This document shows positions 1 through 11,871 of a DNA stretch of 64,000 bases, one piece after another (position 1 is the stretch's first letter; every line of letters begins with the position of its first letter). The position numbers and the translations under genes are program-made. Source of the DNA: Trichaptum fuscoviolaceum (lineage: Eukaryota > Basidiomycota > Agaricomycetes > Hymenochaetales > Trichaptaceae); assembly GCA_910574455.1 (NCBI GenBank), contig CAJSYZ010000010.1, positions 1,826,770 to 1,890,769 of the forward strand. Direction: 5' to 3'. The notes beneath the pieces were generated by a model, which made no database searches, had not been told where the DNA came from, and worked only from the letters and a program-made list of their open reading frames with translations.

Positions 1-742
1 GAGAAGCAAATTGGCGAAGAGTGAACCCCCAACCGTGCAGTCCGGCACCGAAGGCGACAGTACCCTTGTCGGGATAGACCTGAACATCGCCGAGGACTTC
101 GTCGTGGTAGGTCGAGATGATGACGTTCACAGACTCGATGGTACGCAGGAACGACTGATAGAGATCTTCCTTACTGACCTGCAGCTCGAGGAGCGCGCGA
201 TCGACCTTGTTGATGACGACCACCGGCTTTATACGTTCGGTCAGGGCTTGGCGCAGAACGGTTTCTGTCTGCACGCAGACACCATCGATACAGTCGACAA
301 CAACGAGCGCGCCGTCGGTAACACGGAGAGCGGCAGTCACTTCCGACGAGAAGTCAACATGTCCGGGCGAGTCGATCAAGTTGATTAAGAACTCGTTACC
401 TTTCATGGACAACGTTTAATGTCAATCATGTCCCAGTAATGTGCATTCAAACAATGTCTCACCGTCTGCTTTTTCTTTGATTGAGCTGAGATCCTCCTTG
501 TCCACCTCAAAGTACATTGAGATGGCAGTGGACTTGATGGTGATTCCACGTTCCTTTTCGTCTTCTCCTGTGTCCATAAACCGGCCACCGACATTCCTAG
601 CGGCAATGATACCAGCCTTGGACACCAACGAATCTGTGAGAGTAGACTTTCCGTGGTCGACATGGGCGATGACACTCATGTTACGGATGTTGCTGGGTTT
701 GTCCATGAGCCCACGTATCTGGTCGACGGTGAACTTGACCAT
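1..742 (-). CDS. EF2: Translation elongation factor 2 (EF-2), 5' part, cut by window edge
   Basis: Cytosolic GTPase that translocates the ribosome during elongation. Exon 1 (742-463) begins [14 protein letters not shown] and carries the P-loop (AHVDHGKST) and the G2/effector region with ERGITIK. A 63-nt intron (462-400) follows, and exon 2 (399 to the window edge) carries the G3 motif DSPGHVDF and the G4 motif NKVDR. Splicing restores a glycine codon before [13 protein letters not shown], as expected for the family. Only about 225 of the usual ~840 residues are in the window and no defect is seen. The reading runs cleanly off the left edge. Confidence 0.96.
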
Positions 743-1596
743 GCTGCCTAGCCAGAAGAGCTAAGGTGTGTAAAAGTGTGTGTTGTTTTTCCAATGGCGC
801 TTTATTGTAGGTTCCTGGTGTAGATTTGCTGTATTTAACTTTACAGAATATGCGAGTGAGTCATAGTCATACCAATAACGGGGCCGAAAAGACTCGTAGA
901 GAAACCATAGCCAGAGGGACAACCAAGACCTGAGTCTTGTCGGCACCGTTTTTCTGATAAGCTGACTCGTAACCGAAACTCTCCCAAAGTTAGATTTGAA
1001 TCATGATGTTTAGTCAGCAGCCTCGAAGGTCAGAAAAGTCTGAGGCCTGAGGCGTTCTCAACACCTGTCCAAGGCAGTACCGATTTACGATGGCAGATTC
1101 CATGATACGAAAGCTCTGAGTCATAGACAGTGAAGGACAGTGATATATCGATAGCGACGGCCGAGATTCCGCCAGAGCAATCAAACTCTTCTGTGGTTAA
1201 TTAGAAGTGATGATCTCGGTATGTCAGGGCGCGAGTTAGCTTCCTTGGTTGGCTTTGAGGCCATGATGGACTACCCGTACGGTTTGTGAGGGTGAATGCC
1301 TAGGATTATCGTGTCCTTGGTAAGCCTGGATAGGCCACATCCTTCCAGAGGTGTCATGCAAGGGATATGCCATCACAGTCTCATTTTGGTGAGATTCTCT
1401 GGTTGCTATCGGAATTCTTGGTTGGTATCTGAAGTGTGTTGCTCAATTGATACGAGTACTGTCAGAGGGTTGAAGACGGAGGTTTAGCACATACTAGTAT
1501 TGAGTCCTGATGACACGTACGTCTGCCACTACTATGTAGTAAAAGTTGGCACAGTCGGATATTTCCGATAACTTAAAAGTCCGGCCAAACTTTGCT
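743..1596. other. EF-2 upstream region, no gene seen
   Basis: About 850 bp between the EF-2 start codon and the transposon TSD. It should hold the EF-2 promoter and 5' UTR. Short open frames here are not conserved-looking and carry no recognisable motif. I see no RNA gene. Confidence 0.5.
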
Positions 1597-1604
1597 GACT
1601 TTGT

Positions 1605-1930
1605 CACCTTAGGCAACGGATTTCAGGGTCCAATAGGGCCTCTTAGGGGTAGTTCTTTTTGCAAAAGAATAGACCTAACCATATGAAAGCTCCCGATGTT
1701 CGTCCCCCTATTTACCCAAAGAAGTTCGTGAGACTTCGGTAGAATCCCAAAACATTCACGATGTTCGGCATTCAAATTGCCGATGTTTGCGAGACCTTCG
1801 TGAACATCCGAAGCCACACGATCTTCGGGTAACATGGTACAAAATATGTAGTATATATGCACAAAATAAATACACTAACAAGAACATCAAAAATGGTAGC
1901 TAAATGCTATATTTTATGAGAAGAACATCT
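1605..1930 (+). repeat. Left terminal inverted repeat of the TIR transposon
   Basis: Reverse-complement match to 3255-3579. The match starts at CACCTTAGG and runs through the conserved CATATG and GGTACAAAATATG stretches to the start of the short GAACATCTG array. It is dense in GATGTTCG and CGAACATC half-sites on both strands. A 79-codon open frame in each arm is a by-product of the symmetry. Confidence 0.85.
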
Positions 1931-2130
1931 GTAGAACATCTGCGAATATCTGCGAATATCTGCAGAACATCTGCAAATAACTGCGATGTTCGGCACTGCC
2001 GATGTTCGTGTATACACCAGAGAAGATCGTGAGACTGTCCAAGACCTTCGGCTAGTTGCCGCGAACATCCAAAGCCACATGCTTTTCGACAGTAAGGTAG
2101 CAGACCTTCTTGGTACAAAGTACATATAAC
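1921..2130. repeat. Short GAACATCTG array and degenerate second copy of the arm sequence
   Basis: Positions 1921-1980 hold a few tandem GAACATCTGC/GAATATCTGC units, the mirror of the long array at 3016-3263. From about 1983 to 2130 the order of motifs repeats the arm in decayed form: GATGTTCGGC, then AGATCGTGAGAC, GCGAACATCC, AAGCCACA and finally GGTACAAAGTA. This looks like an older nested or duplicated arm inside the element. Confidence 0.6.
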
Positions 2131-3015
2131 TCCCTTCCCATTGTGAAAAATCCGAAGTGATTTGAAGCGGAAATGAATATATTATGATTTTGTCCGAATT
2201 ATCGGAATGTCACGGTACTGTCTCAATGAGACTCCAGTTCGGACATCAATAACTCCGTCAATTCTTTGCTTAGAAATTTGAAACTTATATCGACAGAAAC
2301 TACTAATCAAGACCTTTCCATGTATCTATTTAACTTTTGAACGCGACAATTAGTTCTTGAGTTACAGAGGAAACAATCAAAAAGTCTAAAATATTGAACT
2401 TTATGTTACGGTATATATGCATAAAACAAATACACTTACAAGGACCCTTGTAAAATATAAGTAGTCATGCTGTACAAGCACAGAAATAAACAAATAGTAT
2501 TTAATCTCCATAAGTAATATACTTGAAACTACTGCTTGCAAGGATGGATACTCCGGGCCTTTGGTGCAGGCCCGAGAAGTACACAATATTGTTTGACACA
2601 CTTAACTCAATATCAAGCCTGGTAGTAGCTCATCCAATGCCATAGGGCATAGTAATGTAGTTAAATAATAACTGAATAAATATATCTTATGTTACTTACT
2701 GAGGGGTGGGGGCTTTTGGTAGAGAAGCTATGTTATGGACTCCGAGTCAGTCAGATCCAGTATGTATTGTTTCACATACATACATTCCTCCTCTATTCAT
2801 TATTCTGAGTATTACAAGAGCAATTTACTTATTGAACTAGTGTATTACATGTGTAGTCACCTATTAGGGTCTAAATAGAACAAGACAATGCAATGGGGGG
2901 AGAAATAGTTAGTTGTATGCGGTAGATAAGTAAATGGATCATGCAAACAGACGGTATACACTTATATGTGCTGTGATTGGCCAGCCCACTGAGGCAAAAC
3001 CCGAGGTTGCGATTT

Positions 3016-3263
3016 CGATGTTCTGCAGATATTCACAGATGTTCTGCAGATGTTCTCGCAGATGTTCTGCAGATATTCTGCAGATGTTCTGCAGATATTC
3101 GCAGATATTCTGCAGATGTTCTCGCAGATGTTCTGCAGATATTCGCAGATATTCTGCAGATGTTCTGCAGATATTCGCAGATATTCTGCAGATGTTCTGC
3201 AGATATTCGCAGATATTCTGCAGATGTTCTGCAGATATTCGCAGATATTCTGCAGATGTTCTT
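3016..3263 (+). repeat. Minisatellite, units CAGATGTTCTG / CAGATATTCG
   Basis: About 250 bp of tandem 10-11-bp units. A higher-order 32-bp period (11+10+11: CAGATGTTCTG, CAGATATTCG, CAGATATTCTG) is clear from about 3140 onwards. The unit shares the GATGTTC/GATATTC core with the subterminal motif of the transposon arms. It is open in several frames only because it is repetitive, and I do not call it coding. Confidence 0.9.
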
Positions 3264-3579
3264 CTCATAGAATATAGCATTTAGCTACCATTTTTAATGT
3301 TCTTGTTAGTGTATTTATTTTGTGCATATATACTACATATTTTGTACCATGTTACCCGAAGATCGTGTGGCTTCGGATGTTCACGAAGGTCTCGCGAACA
3401 TCGGCAATTTGAATGCCGAACATCGTGAATGTTTTGGGATTCTACCAACGTCTCACGAACTTCTTTGGGTAAATAGGGGGACGAACATCGGGAGCTTTCA
3501 TATGGTTAGGTCTATTCTTTTGCAAAAAGAACTACCCCTAAGAGGCCCTATTGGACCCTGAAATCCGTTGCCTAAGGTG
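3255..3579 (-). repeat. Right terminal inverted repeat of the TIR transposon
   Basis: Inverted partner of 1605-1930, ending in CCTAAGGTG at 3579 and followed directly by the TSD copy at 3580-3587. The inner boundary merges into the minisatellite. Confidence 0.85.
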
Positions 3580-3587
3580 GACTTTGT

Positions 3588-4121
3588 CTTCATCTCATCG
3601 CCTTAAGCATCATCGAGTCATAGGTGATCAAAGTAAATGGTACTTCCTGTATACATGTGCTACAAGTGTTAAAGCACAGTACCTTTTGGTGTGTATCCGA
3701 ATCTATCCGCATCCGGTAGCAATCAAGTGCCTGAAGCTATATATGTATCCCGGAGGTTCTTGTGCGCCCAAATACAACACACAACTCTACGATCACGCGT
3801 CTCAGACTGTCCTTGGGCGCTGATTATCAGCCAGCGTTGTGACGAGAACAATGCGCGATTACACTTCTCCACTGGCAATGATTGATTTGCATAGCTCGGC
3901 TTGAAATAAGCCCGCAGCGGCATGACTCGGACTCCGCGACGGGAGTTTATGCAATTCCGGGATTACCACCAGCACACTGCCAGTGGGCGCTCTATGGAAT
4001 AGCCGCTAATCAATCGTAGCTATAGGGTTTATGCAATGAAGCTGGCGAAGCGCCCACTGCTTGCCCTCGACCATAGCTGATATCAGCATACTCAGTCTCC
4101 CCTTCATCAAGATCTTCTGCT
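3588..4121. other. Upstream region of metacaspase copy 1
   Basis: About 530 bp without a supported gene. Short imperfect inverted segments occur (CCACTGGCA near 3869 and TGCCAGTGG near 3977) but fit no known structure. It probably contains the promoter of the gene at 4122. Confidence 0.4.
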
Positions 4122-6046
4122 ATGAAGAAAGCAGTACTCATCGGCGTGCGGTATACGAGGTTCAATGAGACATATAGGACTCAAGTGAAGAATATGGCAG
4201 AACAACCGCCATTAGGCGCCTCCGCACTACTGCCTACACCGCACAAGGATTGTGATACAATGGCGAGACTCTTGATCGGTGAGCAAGCTGTTGGATTGTC
4301 GACTACTCCAGCGACTGACTGTGGGCTATCTCGGCACATTTTGAGACAGACGTCTTCGGCTTTGAGAGAGAGAACATCATTGTGCTTAAGGACGATGGGA
4401 CGTCCACTGACCCGACGCGAGCGAATATAGTGAGTTAGCGCGGTGACTATAGACTCGGAGGAAGCTAACGTCATAATGGGACATAGATTAACGCTTTGAA
4501 AAAATTAGTGCATGACACTAACGAGGGGGACCAGCTTGTGTTCCATTGTACGTCATCATTTTCAATATTTGAGACGGGCGTAAAAATGATCAACTCGTCG
4601 ATTAAGTCTCTGGACACGGATCACAAATGGTCAGCAGCAGCGAGAATGAGGTAGACGGCTTTGATGAAAGTTCGTTTGCATATTATCTCTCCTTCACAAA
4701 TCAGCATAATCAAAAGGGACTTCTTTAACAGTCATATTGCCCTCCGACGTCAAGTATAGACCGGATGAAGAGGCATGGTCTGTCAAGGAGTTTGAGAACT
4801 ACATTGTGGATGATGTCAGATATTCTTTCACGCTGATGAATTACGAGGTACTTACGGTTAACGCAGGAGCTTAACGACATACTTGTGAAAGAACTTCCCT
4901 CTGGTGTTCGCTTGACGGTATGCATGACGCCTTCTATGAAGGGTATAGCGCTCATAGAAATATAAACAATGATAAAGGTCGTCCTAGATTGCTGCCATTC
5001 TGGAACGGGAATGGGTAAGGAGATTCTTACCTGTATGAGAAAAGAAGCTAAACTACGTCCGCACTAGACTTGCCGTACGACAGCACATCGAGTTTGGATT
5101 TGCTCATGTCACCAATCGCTGAGGCTGGTAGTGCCCCCTTCTCCTTTTTGTCGTCCGAACTAGAGTGTCGCAGGATGTCCGCCAGTTCTATCCAAGACTG
5201 GAGGCCCAAAAAGATGGCATCTTCGCACCCGAGTGCATAACGTTTCTCCGAGTATGACACGTACATGTTTGTAGCTGACTTTGTGCTTTCAGAGCTACCA
5301 TATGTAGGGATCGTTGAAAGCACGGGCGGTAAGGAAGAACCGGGCGAAGAGGATGCTAGCTCACATGGAGTCGAGATTAGGACTCTGAAAAAGAGCCATG
5401 GCGGGTTTGATGATGAAAGGACACAGCACATCGTACGTCACCCAAGGCTAATGCAGTTCAGGTTAAGTTAAGTACTAAAAGACTCATCTGCAAATTTTAG
5501 ACGTTTTGGGCGGCTTGTGTGGATAACGAAGTGACGATCGAAGATACCTCTGGTGGTGGCATTTTAACAATGGTACGTCTTCGGAAACATTCCGTAGTGA
5601 TGCCCTTTGTGACAACGTGGTGATGTAGGCACTGGATAACGCTTTGCGTAAGCGGCTTGTTACTGAGCTCAAACATGGTCTGAAAGGGGTATAGGAATGA
5701 AGAAAGAGCGTACCCACAAAGAATTGCTTGTGGAAATTCGGTGAGAGATATTAACCAGAGCCTCATACAGTTCTTCGTCTGACAGAGCCATTCGCAGACG
5801 TAGCTTCGAAGGCGTGGCGACAAAAGCTAAGGAATACATGGCAAAAGAGCATGAAGAATATCAGTTGAAGCCATATCCAGTTGTGAGTGTTTTTATGAGT
5901 GAGGCTGTCTTGGCACTAATGTGATGTTCTCAATAGTTCGGTAGCAATGTGCCATTGGTAGGTATTCGAGCATCACGAAGTAACAGAGGTTGACAACGCA
6001 ACTGATTCAATAGGAACACATTGCCAAGGAGCCTTTCAGTTTCTAG
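4122..6046 (+). CDS. Metacaspase (peptidase C14 type), tandem copy 1
   Basis: Cysteine peptidase-like protein of the caspase fold, known in fungi for Arg/Lys-directed cleavage, stress response and proteostasis. Pieces in order: KKAVLIGVRYT; HKDCDTMARLLI; FERENIIVL..DDG; TRANI/INALKKLVHD; catalytic His in SGHGSQM near 4613; VDGFDE; NYIVDD; ELNDILVKELPSGVRLT; catalytic Cys in VVLDCCHSGTG near 4985; LPYDSTSS; p10 pieces FWAACVDNEVTIEDTSGGGILTM (near 5500) and HKELLVEIR; C-terminal EHIAKEPFSF ending at 6046. At least nine short introns separate these. The p20-p10 linker (5215-5500) has a stop in the simple frame, so it needs an extra intron or holds a frameshift. The next gene is a diverged paralog in the same orientation. 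Confidence 0.75.
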
Positions 6047-6565
6047 CTTTCATGAGATTTTTGACCACAATTACTCGGACTATTTCACTCACATAATTTG
6101 GATATTTGGTCCGCTCACATGCTCTTTAGTTGCTAAAGATGCAAGTATGATCCCGCTGAATCGACCATGAATGGTTTTGAAAGAAAGGCAGTGAGGAGTT
6201 CAATTTGAGACGCAGATCAGGGTGTTGCCTTCATTTACAATCTCCGCTTTAAATACTTTACCTGATGATGATGTTGCGTTTGCGCGTAGATCTTCAGATC
6301 TTCTCCTTGGACAGCAATTTTGCTCAAACTATACTTGAAACATATCTACACAGCCTAGCATAACTGCTTCTGATGCGATTCCCTTAACCTGTCTCTAGCG
6401 ATATTAATGGACACTCAGTTGATGTGGTCTGAAATTTGAAACTGGATTAACCCTCGTCACACGGTAGGATCCGCTCCACTCCATAACAGTATAAGAACAT
6501 AAGGAGCAGATTCGCTTTTATAACTGTGGTTTGCAGCTGGTCTGTTGGTTCATATTTTACCTACG
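6047..6565. other. Spacer between the two metacaspase genes
   Basis: About 520 bp, AT-rich, with no supported coding sequence. It contains the 3' end of copy 1 and presumably the promoter of copy 2. Confidence 0.4.
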
Positions 6566-8651
6566 ATGACTCGCATTATTCTCTACGTCGACATCCCTAT
6601 CTGCGTTAGGCGGCCCCAGATGTGGCCACCGATCAATTCCATTTGGCTACCAAAGAAGAAGGCACTCTCGGTCGCGATAACCTACGAGGATCTAGCACTC
6701 AAATGGCCAAATGAATCACCTCCTTTACGACTGCCATATACCCTCAAAGATCCGGAAGCCATACAAGATATTCTAATTAGTAAGTTTTCTCCATTCCAGA
6801 GGCAGCAGTGACGTGCTGCTGACCATTTATCTCAAATAGACTTGTATGGTTTCAAGTCGGAAGATATCACCATTCTCAGTGACGATGGGCATCACATTAG
6901 ACCTACCAGGGAGAATATGGTCTGCGGTAAAACGTCCAAAATATCTGTTTCAAATACTAATTTACCAGGCAGTTAAAGGCCATGAGAGACCTAGTGGAGG
7001 GAGCAAGAGCAAGGGATCATTTCGTCTTTCATTGTAAGTTCACGTATGCTAATGGGACACACCGGGATACACAAACTACTTACCGCGTAGATTCAGGCCA
7101 TGGATCCCAGGTAGAAAACTTCGACCACACCGAAGATGACGGAATGGATGAAGGTCTGTGTCAGCATTATTACTCGTTTATGCTAGTATGGGAGCTTGTG
7201 GGCATAACAAACTATAGTGATTTGGCCCCTTGATGTTGAATATCAACCTCCTCAGTTCGAAGACGAACCCGCGATAGTAAACAATTATATCATTGACGAT
7301 GTACGTATTTTTCCAACCCAAATTATTATCGGAAGTTAATGTGATTCTCGTTTATGTAGGACCTCAAGCGCATTCTTGTCGATGCTCTTCCGGATGGGGC
7401 GCACCTCACAGTATGACTAGAACTTCCTGAAAGCGAGGATATGCCGTCTGATTCTGCTGTTTCTTAGGTGTTATTCGACTGCTGCCACTCTGGGACTGCC
7501 TTAGGTCAGAGCGCTATAGCTTCGCATATTCTCTGCTAACAATACAATACCCTTAGATTTACCTCACTCACATTCGGATACAACGCTGGATCACCTCTGG
7601 GCTTCTCCCGTAATGTCCCCAGTAGACAGTCGTGTAGAACAATTGTCTTTCCCCCCTTCCCGAAGCATGTCTCTTGATACGCTATCAGGCCGTCGGCGCT
7701 CATCTGTGAACGGTATGTTAGCTTCTGCCTCATTACTTCCTATGACCAAACTGCATAATAACAGACAGACGGAATGTCAAAGGCGTTGCGAACATGAGTA
7801 TGTCGGGATTGATCTTCTTAGTCCTCCATCGGTGGCTTACTCTTGCGAACCAGAGCTTCCCTTTAAAGCACGGGGCCACGTCGTCTCTATCAGGATATCG
7901 GACCCCTTGGGCTCAAAACGACCCGGAAAAGACCTAGAGGCAGAGACCCAAACATCGATCGAACAGATTGTGGTAAACAGGGGTACCGGAAATGACTTCA
8001 AACATGCCGTTAGTACTTTCCATCGCTTTCTTGTTTGAAGATGAAATGCTTCCCTTTCTGCTTTCAGACATCCTGGTCCGCTTGCCTAGACGGTCAGATT
8101 GGAATTGAAAGTACAGACGGAGGTATTCTGACGCAAGTGAGCTTCAGCCTTTCCCATTTGCATATGATGGTCAAATAGCCACTGATTCAAGTTCACCTTA
8201 TGAAGACATTTGTGAAGATACTCCGTAAGGACACAATGGCAGAATTGGTAGACATCACTGACTCATGCAAAACAGGAGAGAACCGCAATCGTACGAATAG
8301 GCAGGTATTCGAGGCACTGAGGTAAGGGCGAACATAACATTTAAGTTGTAGAAATTATGTAGGATTAATCTGATGCGGATCGATAAGCGAGAAACTCTTC
8401 AGCACTGCCAAAGCCGCCAAGAAGTACTTTGAGAAGGAGTTTGGCCCCACATTCGAGTTCCCACAGCCTAAACCCAGTGTACGCCATGATTATGATTCAT
8501 CTACTTTATAAAACTGATTGTTTTACGCAGCTCGGTAGTCTCCAGCCCTTGGTAAATCACCCTCTCATGTAGGAAAGTATGTATGGTCAAGCACTAAACA
8601 TCTTCTTTCACTCTTCAGGACCACATCCTGGATGAACCTTTCACGTTTTAG
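6566..8651 (+). CDS. Metacaspase (peptidase C14 type), tandem copy 2
   Basis: Paralog of the preceding gene with the same exon order. Pieces: KKKALSVAITYED; KDPEAIQDILI; LYGFKSEDITILSDDG; RPTRENM; RDLVEGARARDHFVFH; catalytic His in SGHGSQVENF (near 7095); EDDGMDE; WPLDVEYQ; NNYIIDD; DLKRILVDALPDGAHLT; catalytic Cys in VLFDCCHSGTAL (near 7480); LPHSHSDTTLDHLWASP linker with a Ser-rich tail; p10 SWSACLDGQIGIESTDGGILTQ (8066); C-terminal AAKKYFEKEFGPTF and DHILDEPFTF, stop at 8649-8651. The start is uncertain: ATG 6566 or 6620 are in frame. All catalytic elements are present, so it may be active. Confidence 0.75.
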
Positions 8652-8881
8652 ACTTGCTGCGACGTTCGAAGATGCAAGGCACTCGTCATCGGGGCCACCA
8701 GCACTGTCCCTTAATTATTCGATATTAGACAGATAGGCCTTTATCAATACAAATAATATAGCAATCCCAGATGAGTCTAATACATAACAGAAAGGTATGA
8801 CAAGGGAGACACGCAGAGCATAAGAGAGGTCAAAGGCAAAACAGAATTCAACGGCGTTGACATAGCTATTACACGGTTGTC

Positions 8882-11871
8882 TCAGCTCAAACTTGATTCG
8901 CTCCGATTTGAAGGTGTTCTTGAGACGAGATTGGTCATTGGCGGGCTGAGGAGCGAGTTGGGTTCTCGCTGTGTCTTGGCCTCCCGTAAATGCGCTTGCC
9001 TAACGTATGCGTAACGGTGGAAATGGTTTAGTCCCTGCAAGAATTGTACGCCAATCTGAGGACAAATGAGTGAGCCTCTGTGGTAGAATTTTCGAAATGT
9101 AACAGACTCACGGGGTATGCACGCAAGACTGTCAATAGCTCGACAGTGAGGTCACGGATGTGTTCCAGCTGGTGGAATAGGCTGAAGGAGACGGGCAAAA
9201 GCCCTCCTAGGTATTGTGGCAAAACAGCGAGGAACTAACGAAAATATTGATCAGCTGACTTTCGCCGATAGAGCTTGGCTCCCTTACCTCGACTACTTGC
9301 TCGTACGTTTGTATGGATTCGACAAGTGTGCGCATGATCATCTCCACCTCCGCATCGCTCATATTCTTCACCGTCCTGAGCCGCACCAGTTGATAGTAAA
9401 GATCATAGCCCTGGATTGGCTTCGTCGCTAAGAGATGTTGGAAGTCCTATGAATTGTCAGCCAACTTTCGGACTCAATTGACACAAATTAAGAATGTCAC
9501 TTACAATAGTGTAGTATTCATATAAAACTGTTCTCCGCCAGCCTTCAATGCGCTGCGCATTCAGGACAAGCTCCTTCGCTACAGAAACGTCGTCAGAGAA
9601 GAGAAGGCCGCTGCCTAGCTGGTAATATCCATCCGGGCCCAAGGTGAAAGGTAAGCTCGGGTACCCAATCTTCGTTGATCCCATGAACTCTTCTTCGTAT
9701 CGAGCTGCGAGTCGGACGAAGCGTAAAACATACTCCATGAAGCGTGCACGGACAAGAGGCTCTCCAAAATGCAACGAGATGGCAGATACAATCTGGAAAG
9801 GCAATGTTGGCATTCATCACCAACAAACGATCGAAAGGAGCTACATATACTTACATCTTCCATGAACATGTTATCTGAGCTATCAGCCTTTCCGATGATC
9901 TCATTCCTTGTTCCTTGAGGTAAATGTGATGGGATTTGTCGACCCATATCATCTTCGCTTCCAGCAGATGTCTCTGCCTTCAAAGTCCCTGATCTTGGCA
10001 AAAGGCTTCCGATTGGTGCAGAAACGGAGGTTACGGGGCAGGAAATATGAATGTCTTTATTGACAACCACTCTTCCGGTCCCGATGTCGCAAAGGACATC
10101 CCAGGCGCCTGCTTGTTCGAAGATTGGGTTCGTCACGCCCGCGATATATCCAGGTCTAGTAGAATCATCAGTGCTTGATAATTTCAAAATACGCAGAGTC
10201 TCACATTGTCTCCCATTCGTCACGGTTCGTTAAGTTTGCATACGGAAAAGCACGTGCAATGTACCCGCGCATAACAGAACCACACCCTGAGCCGAGAGCA
10301 CAAGCAGCCAGAACAAAGGAGGAGACCTGGCCTGCTGGACGCTGATGGCCTAAGAATATTATACGCTTCCCAGTCACCAGTGCATTGAATAGGAGGATGA
10401 TCGGGTGAGTTAGGCTTCCGTTGGTGTGTAGGTGAGGATGTTGAGGGCCAGACAAGGTCGTATTAGGCGAAGAGAAAGTTTGGACTAAAGAAATAAGAGA
10501 GTACTAACGGAATGATTTAGTACTGTCAAGATTTGAGAAGGAAAGAAAGATACTCACGTCTCCGACTTCCTCCGGGAAGGTCGATAGCGGCAGCTTGATT
10601 GGTAGAGTATGCCCCTTGTACACGATGCACGTTGAATAGAAATGCGTATCCTTCGGAGCTCTCGCAAAAGGGTCAATATGAACTCCTGGGGTTGCGACTT
10701 CATCTTTCCTAGTCCCATGCATTCCATGTGAGCTCACTGAATTAGTGTCCATCGATTTTCGCCCCTTCTGAGATGGCGCTTGCACATTGCTATGCGCGTG
10801 TGGTGTGTGGCTCTCGCCCTCAATATTACTCTCGTCGCCAACCCATACAGGGTTGCCACCAAGAGAGAACGACGCTTCTGAATTGCTCTGATGGCTTCGG
10901 ATGCTGTCTGTTCGACTGCGCGCTTTCGCAGACCCTCCTTCGAAGCTCGAGCGCGAGCCACCCTCTGACGTGTGCATCACCAGAGTATCGCGATTTGAGC
11001 CTGCGTACGTTGAGGATGCGGCGTACGGATGGCTACCGCCCGCTCCAGTGAGTGTGTTCGCGGTACTCGCTAGGGAATGAGAATGGCCATGGCCCTGTCC
11101 ATGTCCATGACCGCTATCTGTGGAAGGGCGCTTTGCTTCCAGGCTAGCAGCGAACTTCTCTGCAAACACGTCTTTGCGTTCGGAGACGCGCATGATGAGC
11201 TTCTCGTCGCGTGTCAACGTCGGTGCGAGAGAGATATCCATTGCATTTACAGCGTCAAAAAGACGTGCGAGGCACTCTTGTGAGGGGTCGTTGAAGTAGT
11301 CATCAAGAGCCATAAGAAGGACAGGCTATCAGGAGATCATTAACAAGAGACCAATACAGTATGTTTCCTCATACCTTAAATATTTGAATGAAGGGATGTC
11401 GAGTACAAATTGCCATCGCTTTCACAACCGCCCCACTATTAGAAGATGAGTCTGGTAATCTTCCGTCCTAGCTGAACTGCCTACGCACCGTCGCGCAGTT
11501 GAGTCCATCTTCGTCCGAACAAGATTCAACACGTATAGCAGATCCGGGCCTTTCACATCATCTCCATTCGACTTCAATCCCGGTTCCGACTCGAGGGCAA
11601 GTACAGGTGCAATCGTGTTGAACGGTGTTTGATTTAGAAAGAAGATGGTCCAGTCCTCCTGTTGCTTTTCCGCACCATCCGGGAGCATGAGGTTCGCTAA
11701 CAATCTTGAAGAGAACGTTTGCCTTCGAGGTTAGACAGACGATGCTACAACAAGGACGTACCCTTCATCTGTACCTAAAGGCTGAGGAAATTGGTATGTG
11801 AGTTGTGCGCCACGGTCGATGTCGAACTCTGCCAGGAGTACGAATGCACAATGTTCACTTGAGCTACCCAT
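8882..11871 (-). CDS. AFI1: Afi1/MesA-like polarity protein (Afi1 N-terminal docking + DENN-like SPA region)
   Basis: Scaffold linking the Arf3-type GTPase to polarized growth at the cell cortex (family knowledge from yeast Afi1 and Aspergillus MesA). The start ATG at 11871 gives MGSSSEHCAFVLLAEFDIDRG, then LTYQFPQPLGTDEG and LLANLMLPDGAEKQQEDWTIFF, the signature of the Afi1 docking domain. A long Ser/His-rich segment (about 10,700-11,250) follows. The SPA/DENN-like core reads HPIILLFNALVTGKRIIFLGHQRPA, CALGSGCGSVMRGY, PIFEQAGAWDVLCDIGTGRV and HFGEPLVRARFMEYVLRFV. The C-terminal exons end LQGLNHFHRYAYVRQAHLRE with the stop at 8884-8882. About eight introns; spans are by eye. The identification rests on motif order. 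Confidence 0.75.

Larger units (their letters stand above)
1597..3587. mobile_element. Non-autonomous TIR DNA transposon with 8-bp target-site duplication (hAT-like)
   Basis: The element body is 1605-3579 (1,975 bp), flanked by perfect direct repeats GACTTTGT at 1597-1604 and 3580-3587. The termini are perfect inverted repeats starting CACCTTAGGCAACGG. The left arm (1605 to about 1930) and right arm (about 3255-3579) are inverted copies differing at only a few positions, such as 1735-1738 against its mirror, so the insertion looks recent. The interior is AT-rich and has no transposase frame. An 8-bp TSD is typical of hAT elements, but the terminal bases are not the usual CA(G)GG, so the superfamily is inferred from TSD length alone. 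Each arm holds many copies of GATGTTCG/CGAACATC, resembling subterminal transposase-binding repeats. Confidence 0.85.

Noticed and set aside
3016..3263. CRISPR-like array
   Set aside because: Units are contiguous 10-11-bp repeats without spacers, and the genome is eukaryotic.
2934..3284. Long frames over the minisatellite on both strands
   Set aside because: A short tandem repeat without stops is open in several frames at once; the composition is pure repeat.
1623..3561. Two near-identical 79-codon open frames in the transposon arms
   Set aside because: They arise from the inverted-repeat symmetry, begin at non-ATG codons and have no recognisable protein features.
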